NCBI GenBank assembly: GCA_017577365.1
Contig: PKRJ01000005.1
Coordinates: 1 to 64,000, forward strand
Source: Gammaproteobacteria bacterium
GTDB lineage: Bacteria; Pseudomonadota; Gammaproteobacteria; Steroidobacterales; Rariloculaceae
DNA: 64,000 bases
Reading direction: 5' to 3'
A model generated the notes under the pieces. The model was not told where the DNA came from and searched no databases. It saw nothing but the letters and a program-made list of their open reading frames with translations. The number at the start of each line of letters is the position of its first letter. Position 1 is the stretch's first letter. Of the stretch, positions 33,520 to 42,949 are shown piece after piece. The position numbers and the translations under genes are program-made.

Positions 33520-36400
33520 AGCCCACGTAGAACGCGCGGCCGTCGATGTCGTACATCGACGGGTTCGTGTTGATGCCGACGTCCCCGTACTTCGTCAGCT
33601 GCCCGAGAATGCACGGCTTCCGATCGAAGAGATTGTTCACGCCGAGGAACGCGTCGATCCGCTCCGAGAAGCTGTATCCGACCCGGACGTCGTTGTAGAC
33701 GCGCATGCTGCAGGTATTGGCGCTTTCCGGGAGCGGATTTCCGGCGATGTCGCTGTTCTCGAAGCCCGGCTCGTTGCTGTCCTTGGCCTCGTCGATGCCG
33801 CTGATCCGCCAGTTCACGCTCAGCCGATCGAGCGAGTAACCCAGGTTGACGTGCATGCGGTTCTTGGGGAACTCGATCTCGCCGTCCTCGCGGTTCACGC
33901 TGCCGGTCGCGAGCGCCGTGATCAGGAACTCGCGCAGGTAGCTGTAGAGCACGCTCATGTCGAGCGTGCCGGGTCCGAGCTCGCGGAAATACGCGAGCTC
34001 GAGATCGAGTCCGGAGGTCTCGAGCCGCTCTTCGTTGACCGGCGAGCGGTTCACCTCGAGCAGCGGGCCGGCTCGCGGATCCCGCACGAGCCTGCCGCCG
34101 CACTCGGGGTCGAAGTCCGCGGGGTCGACGTCGAAGCATCGGAGCGCCGTGTCGCTCCGGCTCACGAACGTGATCGCGTCGTCGACCTCGATGTCGTACC
34201 AGTCGGCTGCGAGGGAGAAATTCGGCAGCGCGTCGGGCGTCCAGACGAGGCCGAGCGTGAACGCGTCGGCGGTTTCCTCCTGCACGTCCGGGTTGCCGAA
34301 ATCGAATCCTCCGGTGTTCTGCGCCTCGATCTGCGTCAGCTGGAAGACGCCGAGCTCGTCGATTCGGGCCGCGATCGCCGGGATCGAGCGGCAGTTCTCG
34401 GCGATGCGACCGGCCGTCGTCGCGGTGACGCCGTTGCACGGGTCCGTCAGCGTCTCGAACGTCTCGCCGGGGCCGGCGAAGAGGTCCGCGACGTTCGGCG
34501 CGCGCACCGAGCTCGAGAGCGTCGCCCGGAAGCGGAGAGTTTCGAAGGCCGGCGAATCGATGCCGAGCTTCCACGTGCTGACACTGCCGACGGTCGAGTA
34601 ATCGCCGGCGCGTGCCGCGACCTCGAACGTCAGGCGCTCGAGCACGGGCAGCCTGACCTCCGCGAAAATCTCGGTGACATCGTACTTGCCGTCCGTCGCG
34701 AACGTGCGGTTCGACGTCGAGATGCCGGTCTGCGCGGCCGGGTCCGGGATCTCGCTGCCTTTCTCCTCGCGATACTCCGCGCCTGCGGCGAACCCGACCG
34801 CGCCGCCGCGAAGCTCCCATCGCGTGTCGCCCGAGACGGCGGCGCCCACGACGAGCTGCTCGACCTCCGCGATGATGCTCTGCGGCAGGCGCAGGTACTC
34901 GACGGCCTCGGGCGTGATCGTGTTCTCGCCGAAGACGTTGAACGGCACGCAGCCGAGGAGGCGCGCCGTAGGATCGACGCATTGCAGCTCGCCCGTCTCG
35001 GGATTGACCTCGACGTTCATGGCGAGCGCGGCGCGTTCGCGGTTGATGCCGACGTTGTCGAGCTGCTCGACGTCGGTTTTGCCCCACGTCGAGTAGACGT
35101 TGAGGCCGAGCGTGTCGGTGAGCTCGATGTCGAGGTCGGCCGCGACGCGCAGCGTCGTGCGGTCGATCTGACTGCCGCGCGGCCCGAACTCGTTCAGCCG
35201 GCGACCGGTGTCGCCGACGTCGAACTCGTTGAGATTCGTGATCCCGTCGGCGAGCAGGTTCTGCCGCAGCAGCTCCGGCAGCAGCGGCGACGTCGCGACG
35301 TCGAGCCCGCCGGTGCCGCCGCGATCGTTGTCCCAGACGTTGTCGACGAGATCCAGCGGGAACGGCTCGAACTCGGTCTGGATGTCGACGTTCGACCAGT
35401 TCAGCGTCAGCGACGTGCTGATCCCGTCCGCGATGTCGTAGCGGGCGCCCGCCATCGCGAGGCGCCGCTGCACGGGCGACGCGAGATCACGCGCCGACGC
35501 GCGGTTGTACAGGTCGCCTGCCGCCGGGTCTCCGCCGGTGTTGAAGACGAAAGGCGTGCCGTCGCCGTTGTAGTCTCCGATTCGGCCCTGCGGCGGGAAG
35601 CTCGACCCCAAGTAGAGCCATCCCTCTTGGCCGAGGAGCTCTTCGGGAAAGTACGCGATGTCGAGCGCCGAGAAGGCGCGGTCGCGCGCCTTCATGCCCT
35701 GATCGTCGGAGAAGCCGAACGATGCCCACGCGTTGCCGCGGTCGAAATTCGAGCCGACCGTCAGCGTGAAGTCCGCTCGCTCGCGGTCGCCTTCGCTCGG
35801 CGTGTACGCTTGGCTCGAGATCTCGACGCCCTCGAAATCGGTGCGCGTGATGATGTTGACGACGCCCGCGATTGCGTCCGAGCCGTAAACGGCGGAGGTC
35901 CCGCCCGTGAGAATCTCGATGCGCTCGATCATGTGCGTCGGGATCGCATTCAGGTCGACGGCGTAGCCCGCGGACGGATTCAGCCCCGAGACGAACCGCT
36001 GCCCGTTCAAGAGCACGAGCGTGCGCTCGCTTTCTAGATTGCGCAGCGCCGTGACTTGGAGCGCCGACGCGTTCACCGCGAAGACTTCGTTCGAGCTGTT
36101 GACCTCGGAGATCGTCTGCGGGATGCGCATCAGAAACTCGCCGACGTTGGTCGCGCCGACGGCTTGCATCTGCGTCCGGTCGATCGTCGTGACGGGGGCC
36201 GGCGTCGAGAAGGTGTCTCGGGCAATTCGCGAGCCGGTGACGACGAGCTCCTCGAGCTCACCTCGCTCGGTCTGCGGGGCTCCCGGCTGTTGGGCGTGGA
36301 CGCCGCTCGATACGAGTGCCGTGAATCCCGCCAATGCGTAGCGCCAAGACCCTGCACGAAGCGCACGCCGAACGGCGCCGCCGACGGATTCGTGTGCCAT
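33503..36400 (-). CDS. TonB-dependent outer-membrane receptor
   Basis: The 965-residue protein has a signal region ending V-H-A-Q, a plug domain beginning ELEELVVTGSRIARD and containing ILTGGTSAVYGSDAIAGVVNIIT, and a 22-strand-type barrel ending in the C-terminal aromatic-x-Arg-Leu motif (YVGFNARL). It takes up a large substrate, powered by TonB; the GSRI-type plug and NNLFDR near the end are typical of receptors for glycans, peptides or aromatic compounds in environmental Proteobacteria. No regulator or ABC partner is adjacent. The upstream 200 bases, up to tRNA-Ser, show no cobalamin or other riboswitch. Confidence 0.93.
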   Translation of the reverse strand: MAHESVGGAVRRALRAGSWRYALAGFTALVSSGVHAQQPGAPQTERGELEELVVTGSRIARDTFSTPAPVTTIDRTQMQAVGATNVGEFLMRIPQTISEVNSSNEVFAVNASALQVTALRNLESERTLVLLNGQRFVSGLNPSAGYAVDLNAIPTHMIERIEILTGGTSAVYGSDAIAGVVNIITRTDFEGVEISSQAYTPSEGDRERADFTLTVGSNFDRGNAWASFGFSDDQGMKARDRAFSALDIAYFPEELLGQEGWLYLGSSFPPQGRIGDYNGDGTPFVFNTGGDPAAGDLYNRASARDLASPVQRRLAMAGARYDIADGISTSLTLNWSNVDIQTEFEPFPLDLVDNVWDNDRGGTGGLDVATSPLLPELLRQNLLADGITNLNEFDVGDTGRRLNEFGPRGSQIDRTTLRVAADLDIELTDTLGLNVYSTWGKTDVEQLDNVGINRERAALAMNVEVNPETGELQCVDPTARLLGCVPFNVFGENTITPEAVEYLRLPQSIIAEVEQLVVGAAVSGDTRWELRGGAVGFAAGAEYREEKGSEIPDPAAQTGISTSNRTFATDGKYDVTEIFAEVRLPVLERLTFEVAARAGDYSTVGSVSTWKLGIDSPAFETLRFRATLSSSVRAPNVADLFAGPGETFETLTDPCNGVTATTAGRIAENCRSIPAIAARIDELGVFQLTQIEAQNTGGFDFGNPDVQEETADAFTLGLVWTPDALPNFSLAADWYDIEVDDAITFVSRSDTALRCFDVDPADFDPECGGRLVRDPRAGPLLEVNRSPVNEERLETSGLDLELAYFRELGPGTLDMSVLYSYLREFLITALATGSVNREDGEIEFPKNRMHVNLGYSLDRLSVNWRISGIDEAKDSNEPGFENSDIAGNPLPESANTCSMRVYNDVRVGYSFSERIDAFLGVNNLFDRKPCILGQLTKYGDVGINTNPSMYDIDGRAFYVGFNARL

Positions 36401-36598
36401 GTCGCTTCTCCTTCCCGCGTGCTCGCAGGTCTCCGAGCGCCGGACTTCATGTCCTCTCGACGGAAACTGCGGCAGCCGGCTCGTCGCGCGCGCATCCGTG
36501 CGCTCACGAGCGCGCTACAAGTTCCGTGCCATGAGATGTTGCGTGTGAGCCACGCCGGAAGGAGCGAGGACGGTGTGGTTGTTCGCTCTCGGGAAGGC

Positions 36599-36688
36599 TG
36601 GCGGAGAGGGAGGGATTCGAACCCCCGGGCCGGGTGACCGGCCAACGGTTTTCAAGACCGCCGCATTCGACCGCTCTGCCACCTCTCC
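36599..36688 (-). tRNA. tRNA-Ser (anticodon UGA)
   Basis: On the minus strand the acceptor stem GGAGAGG pairs with CCTCTCC, discriminator G and an encoded CCA (36599-36601). The anticodon loop is CTTGAAA (UGA), the T-arm has GGTTCGAAT, and a long variable arm (GGCCGG...CCGGCC) is typical of tRNA-Ser. Confidence 0.95.
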
Positions 36689-36863
36689 GTGGCGCTTATT
36701 GTGCCATCGTCGATCGGATCTTGAGCTGGGCGCGGCTCGCGCGCAGACCCGCGCGCCGCCCGTTGCCCACGATGCGTCTGTCCGTCGTGAAGGCTGCTCG
36801 ATCACGCCGAGCTTGCGGGATCACCGCCGGGACCCGAGGATACGCGCAACACGGAGATGCGCA

Positions 36864-37787
36864 ATGACACGGACGATTCGATTCCGCTCGATCTTGGCGA
36901 CCCTCGCAGCGTTTTTCGCCGTCTCGGCGCATGCTCAACCCGAACCGCTCGCGCATCCGGCGGACCTCGCGTTCGAGCAGGGCCGTTGGCAGGACGCGAT
37001 CGACGCTTACCGCGAGCTCGTCGAGAGCTCGCCGGACGACGGGCTGAGCTGGCTGCGCATCGCGCAGGCCGAGCGCGAGCTCGGGCGGCACGAGCGCGCG
37101 CTCGAGACGCTCGAGCAGGCGCGCGCCGCGGGAGCCCCGGAGGCGATGCTCGAGGTCGAGCGCGCACGGAATCTGCTCGCGCTCGGCCGGCGTGACGACG
37201 CGCTCGAGGCGCTCGAGGCGGCCGACCATTTCGAATCGCGGGCCGCGACCCTGCTCGAGCGCTCGCCGGATTTCGATCCGCTGCGCGGCGACGCCCGTTT
37301 CGAGCGCGTCGTGCGCAACGTCCGCAGGCGCGTCAGTCCGTGCCTCGGAATCCCCGAGGCGGCGCAGCTCGATTTCTGGCTCGGCCGCTGGGAGGTTCGC
37401 GCGGTCGACGGGACGCTGATCGGCTACGCGACGATCACGCGCGAGGACGGCGGCTGCTCGATCGTCGAACGCTGGGAGCGGATCAGCGGCTCCGGGGGAA
37501 CCAGCCTGAGCTTTTTCGTTCCAAGTCGAGGACAGTGGCGGCACGTGTGGGTCGGCTCGGGCGGCACGCTGATCGATCTGACGGGCGCGCTCAACGACGC
37601 GGGCGAGATGCACATGGAAGGCACGCTCGAGGTGGTCGCCCCTGAGGAGGTCGTCGCGTTCCGCGCGACGTGGACGCCGCTCGCCGACGGACGCGTGCGC
37701 CAGAAAATGGAAGCCTTCGACGTCGTGTCGCGGAGCTGGGTCACGTGGTTCGATGGAATCTTTCGACCGCTCGACGACACGGGCTAG
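36864..37787 (+). CDS. Exported TPR protein with a DUF1579-like domain
   Basis: The 307-residue protein has a signal peptide (residues 1-24, ending A-H-A-Q). About three TPR-like helices pairs follow (residues 30-125; WQDAIDAYRELVESSPDDGLSWLRIAQAERELGRHERALETLE). Residues 150-300 form a calycin-like beta-barrel with LDFWLGRWEVR and a late WVTWFDG. The second part is the pattern seen in DUF1579-type proteins, perhaps binding a hydrophobic ligand. The ATG at 36864 is preceded by ACGGAGATGCGCA. Function unknown. Confidence 0.72.
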   Translation: MTRTIRFRSILATLAAFFAVSAHAQPEPLAHPADLAFEQGRWQDAIDAYRELVESSPDDGLSWLRIAQAERELGRHERALETLEQARAAGAPEAMLEVERARNLLALGRRDDALEALEAADHFESRAATLLERSPDFDPLRGDARFERVVRNVRRRVSPCLGIPEAAQLDFWLGRWEVRAVDGTLIGYATITREDGGCSIVERWERISGSGGTSLSFFVPSRGQWRHVWVGSGGTLIDLTGALNDAGEMHMEGTLEVVAPEEVVAFRATWTPLADGRVRQKMEAFDVVSRSWVTWFDGIFRPLDDTG

Positions 37788-37841
37788 CGACACTGTGACG
37801 GAGGCGCTTCTCGCCGTGCGAACATCGAGTAGAATCGGAGC

Positions 37842-38144
37842 ATGAACTTGAGCAATCGTCTCTATGCGCTTGGCTTCTCTGCATTCTTCCAGGTGCTCTG
37901 GTTGCTCGTGTTCGGCGCCGTCCTGGTCGGCGCGGTCCTGGTGGGCGCCGTGATCCTGTCGGGTCTGCTCGGCGCCGCGGCGATCGTCGCGATCGCGTTT
38001 TATCTCCGGATGGGGTGGCTGAAGCGCCGGCTCGGCCGGCGGCAGCGGAGGCGGCCTGCGGGCCCCCCGCCTCGCGGCGAGCTGATCCACGCCGAATACA
38101 TCGTCGTCAGCGAGCGGCCGATGCCGCGAGGGCGCTGGGACTAG
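37842..38144 (+). CDS. Small membrane protein with an LVGAV repeat
   Basis: This 100-residue protein has two close hydrophobic segments (about residues 12-33 and 36-56), the first containing a near-exact repeat VLVGAVLVGAV. An Arg-rich cytoplasmic stretch (RRLGRRQRRR) and a tail with GELIHAEYIVVSER follow. I do not recognise a family. It ends 9 bases before the histidine phosphatase gene and is therefore probably cotranscribed with it. Confidence 0.6.
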   Translation: MNLSNRLYALGFSAFFQVLWLLVFGAVLVGAVLVGAVILSGLLGAAAIVAIAFYLRMGWLKRRLGRRQRRRPAGPPPRGELIHAEYIVVSERPMPRGRWD

Positions 38145-38153
38145 GCGAGGCGG

Positions 38154-38816
38154 ATGGCGGAGCTACCGAAGGCACAGCCGTCCGCTCGCACGCGCCGCCG
38201 CCGCTCCAGAGCGTTTCCGATCCTCGGATTCGTCTTCACCGCGATCGTTCTCGCGTGGTTCTTCGAGTCGCAGGCGACGACGACGCTCCTGTTCGTGCGC
38301 CACGCGGAAACGGTGCCCGACTCCGGCGGAGATCCGCCGCTTTCCGCGGCCGGGCGTGCTCGTGCGGAGCTGCTCGCGGATTTCCTCGAATCGGTCGACG
38401 TCGTCGCCGGCGTCGACGCGATCTATGCGAGCGCCGACCGGCGGACGCGTCAAACGGCCGATCCGCTCGCGTCGCGGCTCGGGCTGAGAGTCGCGACCGC
38501 GGACCCGTATCAGGTCGAGGCTTTCATGCAGAGGGTGCTGCGCGATCACAAGGGCGACGTCGTCCTGATCGTGACGCACGCCGACGTGATCCCGCCGTTG
38601 ATCGAGGAGCTGCACGGCAGCAAGCACGTCAAGATCGCCCCGGACCAGTACGACAGCCTCTACGTCGTCACGATCCCGTGGTTCGGCAAGGTCAAGACCC
38701 TGCATTTCCGCTACGCGCTCGGGATGCCGCTCGATACCGAGCGGGGCAGCGAGTCGAGCGGCATCGGCGGGAGCGATCGCGCCGTGATGCCGGTCGCCGA
38801 GTCGACATCGGAGTAA
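38154..38816 (+). CDS. Membrane-anchored histidine phosphatase family protein
   Basis: The 220-residue protein has a basic N-terminus, one membrane helix (about residues 22-37) and a complete histidine-phosphatase core: R49-H50 in FVRHAET, PPLSAAGRARAELLADF, YASADRRTRQTA and the second His142 in VLIVTHADV. The ending ELHGSKHVKIAPDQYDSLYVVTIPW aligns closely with the paralogue at 21425, which lacks this second His. The active domain should face the periplasm or cytoplasm depending on the positive-inside rule; the Arg cluster puts the N-terminus inside. The substrate is unknown. Confidence 0.85.
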   Translation: MAELPKAQPSARTRRRRSRAFPILGFVFTAIVLAWFFESQATTTLLFVRHAETVPDSGGDPPLSAAGRARAELLADFLESVDVVAGVDAIYASADRRTRQTADPLASRLGLRVATADPYQVEAFMQRVLRDHKGDVVLIVTHADVIPPLIEELHGSKHVKIAPDQYDSLYVVTIPWFGKVKTLHFRYALGMPLDTERGSESSGIGGSDRAVMPVAESTSE

Positions 38817-38890
38817 GATTTCCACCGTAGGGGTATCCGCCCCGCGGAGAAATCCTTCCAGCGTCGCGAGCAGCGAGAAGGCGACAGGCA

Positions 38891-39301
38891 GTGTTCGGAA
38901 CCGAGATCACCGTCTCGACGAGGGGGCGCGGCACGTACGAGGTGACCGAGGAGGTCGCGCGTATCGTGCGCGAAGCCGGCGTGACGACCGGCTTGTGCCA
39001 CGTCTTCAATGTGCACACCAGCGCGTCGCTGATGCTCTGCGAGAACGCCGACCCGGACGTGCGGCGCGATCTCGAGCGGTTCCTTGCGGACCTCGTCCCC
39101 GACGGCGACCCGCGCTTCGTGCACCGCGCCGAAGGTCCCGACGACATGCCGGCGCACGTGCGCTCCGTGCTGACGCATTCGGAGCTGACGATTCCGATCC
39201 GCGGCGGGCGGCTCGCGCTCGGCACGTGGCAGGGCATCTACCTGTGGGAGCACCGTACCGCACCGCATCGTCGCCGCCTGCTCGTGACCGTGCTCGGCTG
39301 A
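38891..39301 (+). CDS. YjbQ/UPF0047 family protein (secondary thiamine-phosphate synthase-like)
   Basis: This 136-residue cytoplasmic protein has the UPF0047 signatures GLCHVFNVHTSASLMLCENADPDV, HRAEGPDDMPAHVRSVL and LALGTWQGIYLWEHR. Relatives in E. coli (YjbQ) can condense the thiamine precursors weakly, but the true role is unsettled. The start is GTG at 38891, since the N-terminal FGTEITVSTRGRG strand is conserved and no ATG precedes it suitably. The size is normal. It follows the histidine phosphatase on the same strand. Confidence 0.88.
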   Translation: MFGTEITVSTRGRGTYEVTEEVARIVREAGVTTGLCHVFNVHTSASLMLCENADPDVRRDLERFLADLVPDGDPRFVHRAEGPDDMPAHVRSVLTHSELTIPIRGGRLALGTWQGIYLWEHRTAPHRRRLLVTVLG

Positions 39302-39358
39302 GATGGCGCAGCGCGCGGTTTCTCGTGCGGACGTCGCGGTAGAGGCCTAGGAAAGAAT

Positions 39359-39434
<76 letters not shown>

Positions 39435-39575
39435 ACGATTTGCGGGAGGCGCAATTCTAGCACCGAGAAACGCGATTCGGCATACCCCCTGCCCGATTTC
39501 TGCGGACCGGCCCTCGATGGCACCCGAGGCCGTCGGCTCGCGGCGGGCCGAACGGAGCCGATAGAGCGCGCGACG

Positions 39576-40955
39576 TCAGACCGTCGGCTCGATGTTCGCG
39601 TTGCGCCGGAACAGGTTCGTCGGATCGTACGCGTTCTTGAGCGCGACGAGGCGCGGGTAGTTGCCGCCGTACGTTCCGCGAACGCGCCGCTGCGGATCGT
39701 CCTCGGCGATCGTGTTCACGTAGAACCCGTTCGTGCGGGACTCGAGCGCGGCCCAGGTCGAGCGCGCCCATTCCATGACGGCTTCCCCTTGCGCCGGATC
39801 GTCCCAGTGGCCTTGGATCAGCATGCTGTGCCGCGCGTCGCGATGCCAGAACGCCGTCGCGTCCGGACCGACTCGTGCGATCGCGCCGCCGTGGTGGACG
39901 AAGAGCACCTGCGTGGTCGACAGGTCGCTCTCGGAAAGGTGCTCGATGACCTCGTCGGCGAGCGTCGGCTCGATGCGGCGCAAGAACCCGGAGCGCTCGT
40001 AGGCCTTGATGCCGTGGTGATACGCCTCGTCGAGCGAGGCTTGCAGCTCCACGTAGGGCGTCGGCGCGGCGAGATCCTGAAGCGGCTTTGCGACCCGGCG
40101 CAGCGGCTCGATGTGCCGCTCGGCCTCGGCGAGCGGGCCGCAGTAGCACGTCTCGATCGCGAGCACGCGCTCGCCGTTCGGCGCGGTCGTGAGCGCCGCA
40201 TCGGCGTTCATCTCGTCCGGCGCGTCGAGGGCGAAATCGGCGAAGAACTTCAGCACCCGGCTCGCCGCCGCGAACGGATAGAGGATCGGGCCGCCGTACA
40301 TGATCGGGTCGACGCGGTGCAGCCGGTACTCGAACGACGTGACGATGCCGAAGTTGCCGCCGCCGCCTTTCAAGCCCCAGAGGAGGTCCGGGTTCTCGTC
40401 TTCGGTCGCATGCACGAGCCGGCCGTCGGCCGTGACGACGTCGGCGGCGACGAGGTTGTCGCAGGTCAAGCCGTATTTCCTGGCAATCCTGCCGAATCCT
40501 CCGCCGAGCGTCAGGCCGGCGATGCCGGTATGCGAGACCGTCCCGGCGGGCGTCGCAAGGCCGAAGGCCAGCGTCTCACGGTCGAGCTCGCCGAGCAGCA
40601 CGCCGGGCTCGGCGCGTGCACGGCGCGCGGCTACGTCGACGCGGATGCCGCGCATCCGCGAAAGATCGATCATCAACCCGCCGTCGCAGACGGACTGGCC
40701 CGATAGGCTATGCCCGCCGCCCCGGACCGCAACGAGCAGGTCGTGTGCTCTCGCGAAGTCGACCGCGCGGATGACGTCTGCGGCGCCGGCGCAGCGCGCG
40801 ATCAGCGCCGGCCGGCGGTCGAAGGCGCCGTTCCAGATCCGGCGCGCCTCGTCGTAGCCGTCCTGTCCGGGAAAGAACAGCTGACCCCGGAGCGCGGCGC
40901 GAAAATCCTCGACGTCGCTCGCGCGGAGCACGGTCTCTCCGCCGTCCTTGGTCAA
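39576..40955 (-). CDS. FAD-linked (berberine-bridge-type) oxidoreductase
   Basis: The 459-residue enzyme has the FAD-binding motif VRGGGHSLSGQSVCDGG, whose His is the usual covalent FAD attachment, and GLTLGGGFGRIARKYGL. A C-terminal BBE segment NYPRLVALKNAYDPTNLFRRNANI completes it. The second covalent Cys of bicovalent members is absent (GTVSHTGIAG), so attachment should be through His only. It has no signal peptide. It oxidises sugars, alcohols or aromatic substrates in the family; the substrate is unknown. Confidence 0.9.
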   Translation of the reverse strand: MTKDGGETVLRASDVEDFRAALRGQLFFPGQDGYDEARRIWNGAFDRRPALIARCAGAADVIRAVDFARAHDLLVAVRGGGHSLSGQSVCDGGLMIDLSRMRGIRVDVAARRARAEPGVLLGELDRETLAFGLATPAGTVSHTGIAGLTLGGGFGRIARKYGLTCDNLVAADVVTADGRLVHATEDENPDLLWGLKGGGGNFGIVTSFEYRLHRVDPIMYGGPILYPFAAASRVLKFFADFALDAPDEMNADAALTTAPNGERVLAIETCYCGPLAEAERHIEPLRRVAKPLQDLAAPTPYVELQASLDEAYHHGIKAYERSGFLRRIEPTLADEVIEHLSESDLSTTQVLFVHHGGAIARVGPDATAFWHRDARHSMLIQGHWDDPAQGEAVMEWARSTWAALESRTNGFYVNTIAEDDPQRRVRGTYGGNYPRLVALKNAYDPTNLFRRNANIEPTV

Positions 40956-41099
40956 TGCCGGAAGGTCTGCGGCGAATGCGCGGCGGAGGCCCGTCGTTCG
41001 TCTCGTGCCGGATAACGGCGACGCTACTCCTTCCCGACCTGTCGTTCAAGCCTAGAATCCCCGAACATGAGACAATACGTCGTCACAAGAGGATATGAG

Positions 41100-42251
41100 A
41101 TGGGCACACAACGCAGGATCGAGCGATTCGCGATAGACGTTCCGAACTCCGTCCTCGACGATCTGAAGGTGCGCCTCGGGCGCACACGATGGCCTCACCA
41201 CCTGCCCGGAACCGGTTGGACGTATGGAGCGGATACCGCGTACGTCCGTGAGCTCGTGTCGTACTGGCACCACGATTTCGACTGGCGCGCGCAGGAAGCG
41301 AAATTGAACGAGCTCGAGCACTACCGAGCGTGGGTCGGCGGGATGCATATCCATTTCGTGCATGCTCGCAGCAAGGAACGCGATGCGATTCCGTTGCTGA
41401 TGCTGCACGGTTGGCCGAGCTCTTTCGTGCAGATGCTCGACGTCCTTCCGCTATTGGTCGATCCGGCGAAGCACGGCCTGTCTCCGGTGCCGAGCTTTCA
41501 CGTCGTCGCCGCGTCGTTACCGGGTTTCGGCTTCTCCGACATCACGCCTCGGCCGGGGGGCGGGTTCGCGACGAGCGCGGATCTCATGGCCGAGCTCATG
41601 CACGACGTGCTGCATTATTCTCGCTACGGCCTCAGGGGCAGCGACCTCGGCGGAGACATCGTGCGCCAGATGGCACTGCGTCATCCGGAGCAGGTGATCG
41701 GCGTGCATCTGACCGGCATGATCGGCACGGCGGGCGCCGAGCCGCCGTTCACGCCCGCGGAGCAGGCGTTCATCGACGCGGACGCGGCGACGCTGCCGGA
41801 GAGAGCCTATGCGCGTCTCCAAATGTCGAAGCCGCAGACGCTCGCGCACGCGCTCAACGATTCCCCCGCGGGCCTCGCCGCTTGGATCGTCGAGAAGTTC
41901 CGAGCGTGGAGCGATTGCAACGGAGACGTCGAAAGCCGTTTCACGAAGGACAAGCTGCTCACGAATCTCATGATCTACTGGGTCAGCGGCACGGTGCCTT
42001 CGTCCGTTCGCATGTATTTCGATTTCGTCCGCGAGCCGGCGACGACCGGCCGGATCGAGCGTCCGGTAGGCCTGCTCATGTCGAAGAAGGACCTGTTTCC
42101 CGCCGCGCCGCGCGAGTGGGGCGAACGCTTCTTCAAGGTGCAGCGCTGGGTCGAGACGGACGTCGGCGGTCACTTCCTCGAGTGGGAGGTGCCGGAGCTC
42201 GTCGCCCGCGAGCTGCAGGCGTTCTTCGGCGCCGTGACGTCCGGCCGATGA
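41100..42251 (+). CDS. Epoxide hydrolase
   Basis: This 383-residue alpha/beta-hydrolase begins with an EHN domain (PNSVLDDLKVRLGRTRWPHHLPGTGW). It has HGWPSS as oxyanion motif, nucleophile Asp in RGSDLGGDI, cap-domain Tyr candidates, and a late His in DVGGHFLEWE. It opens epoxides with water through a covalent ester. AAGAGGA lies 7 bases before ATG 41100; an ATG at 41067 upstream would add 11 residues without a ribosome site. A 126-bp palindromic element begins 40 bases after the stop. Confidence 0.88.
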   Translation: MGTQRRIERFAIDVPNSVLDDLKVRLGRTRWPHHLPGTGWTYGADTAYVRELVSYWHHDFDWRAQEAKLNELEHYRAWVGGMHIHFVHARSKERDAIPLLMLHGWPSSFVQMLDVLPLLVDPAKHGLSPVPSFHVVAASLPGFGFSDITPRPGGGFATSADLMAELMHDVLHYSRYGLRGSDLGGDIVRQMALRHPEQVIGVHLTGMIGTAGAEPPFTPAEQAFIDADAATLPERAYARLQMSKPQTLAHALNDSPAGLAAWIVEKFRAWSDCNGDVESRFTKDKLLTNLMIYWVSGTVPSSVRMYFDFVREPATTGRIERPVGLLMSKKDLFPAAPREWGERFFKVQRWVETDVGGHFLEWEVPELVARELQAFFGAVTSGR

Positions 42252-42290
42252 GCCGCGGCCTCGCGTCGCAACGGCACCGCGGCCTCCCGG

Positions 42291-42416
42291 GCTCCCGCGA
42301 TCACGTGCCTATCGTGCTTTCCAGGACCGCCGCGAGTACGTCCCTGTAGGCTCGCGCGCGCGCATCCATGCGCGCGAGCGTCCTGGAAAGCACGATAGGC
42401 ACGTGATCGCGGGAGC
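42291..42416. repeat. 126-bp palindromic element with perfect 37-bp arms
   Basis: The left arm (42291-42327) and right arm (42380-42416) are perfect inverted copies over 37 bases; the core is GATCACGTGCCTATCGTGC. The 52-base centre has a short unique stretch with TACGTCCCTGTAGGCTCG and a perfect 10-bp GC hairpin (42350-42359 with 42370-42379). The design matches the element at 32377 but the sequence differs. TACGTCCCTGTAGGCTC also reminds me of palindromic intergenic repeats seen in other gammaproteobacteria. Confidence 0.85.
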
Positions 42417-42429
42417 GTCCGCGCCATCG

Positions 42430-42454
42430 ACGGCGCGCCGTGACGCGGCGTCAC
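42430..42454. repeat. Two adjoining palindromes
   Basis: ACGGCGCGCCGT (42430-42441) is a perfect 12-base palindrome and GTGACGC-G-GCGTCAC (42440-42454) a perfect 15-base one sharing two bases with it. They lie 14 bases beyond the large palindromic element and 270 bases before the riboswitch. They could be operator sites. The remaining sequence to 42727 shows no gene; it must hold the promoter of the riboswitch transcript. Confidence 0.4.
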
Positions 42455-42727
42455 ACGGACGTGGTCGAGCGCGAGCCTGCCGCCCGTTGCGGAGAGACCT
42501 TCCGCGTGGTCCGAATCTTGCAGCGCCGGGTGCGTCTCCGAAGCCGCTGACGGCGGCGAAGAAAGGATAACGACGCGAATGGGTTTCGGAGCAGGCATTC
42601 GCCGGGACGCGGATCTTCCCGCAGCTCGCGATCCTCGCCGACCAAGAACGTCCGGGAAGGCGAAAAGCGCCTTTGGCTGTGGACAAACGCCGACACTTCG
42701 CCGCTCTTCGATGTGCATGCTAAGTTC

Positions 42728-42830
42728 CGATTCGCCTGCAGGGGCAAATTCGTCGAAAGGCGAAGACGCAAAGCCACGGGCCTACGTCTGGGGGTCGATG
42801 ACGAAGGCAGCCGGGTTGCCAGGCGAATCG
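42728..42830 (+). promoter_or_regulatory. Cyclic-di-GMP-I riboswitch (GEMM type)
   Basis: A perfect 11-bp P1 stem (42728-42738 with 42820-42830) encloses all hallmarks of the c-di-GMP-I aptamer. These are CAGGGGCAAA after P1; a P2 hairpin TTCGTC-GAAA-GGCGAA with the GAAA tetraloop that docks into P3; GACGCAAAGCCACGGGCCTA as central junction; and GGCAGCCGGGTTGCC, which contains the tetraloop-receptor side and the closing ligand-contact region. The gene start is 120 bases downstream. A possible expression-platform hairpin is CGGACG / CGTCCG (about 42868-42893). Confidence 0.92.
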
Positions 42831-42949
42831 AAGCGGCGGCCGTTCGAGCGGCGGGCTCGGACGCGCGCTCTCGCACGTTCTCGTCCGGAAGCATCCTGGT
42901 GATGGGCTGGCTGGCGTCCGTCAGTTGTCTTCACATAGGAGTGTGGCCA

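Noticed and set aside
33065..36037. Plus-strand ORF of 990 codons opposite the TonB receptor
   Set aside because: It is a shadow frame in GC-rich DNA with low-complexity Arg/Glu/Ala composition; the minus-strand receptor has clear plug and barrel motifs.
36401..36598. Cobalamin or other riboswitch ahead of the large TonB receptor
   Set aside because: No conserved B12-box or other aptamer core is visible on the minus strand.
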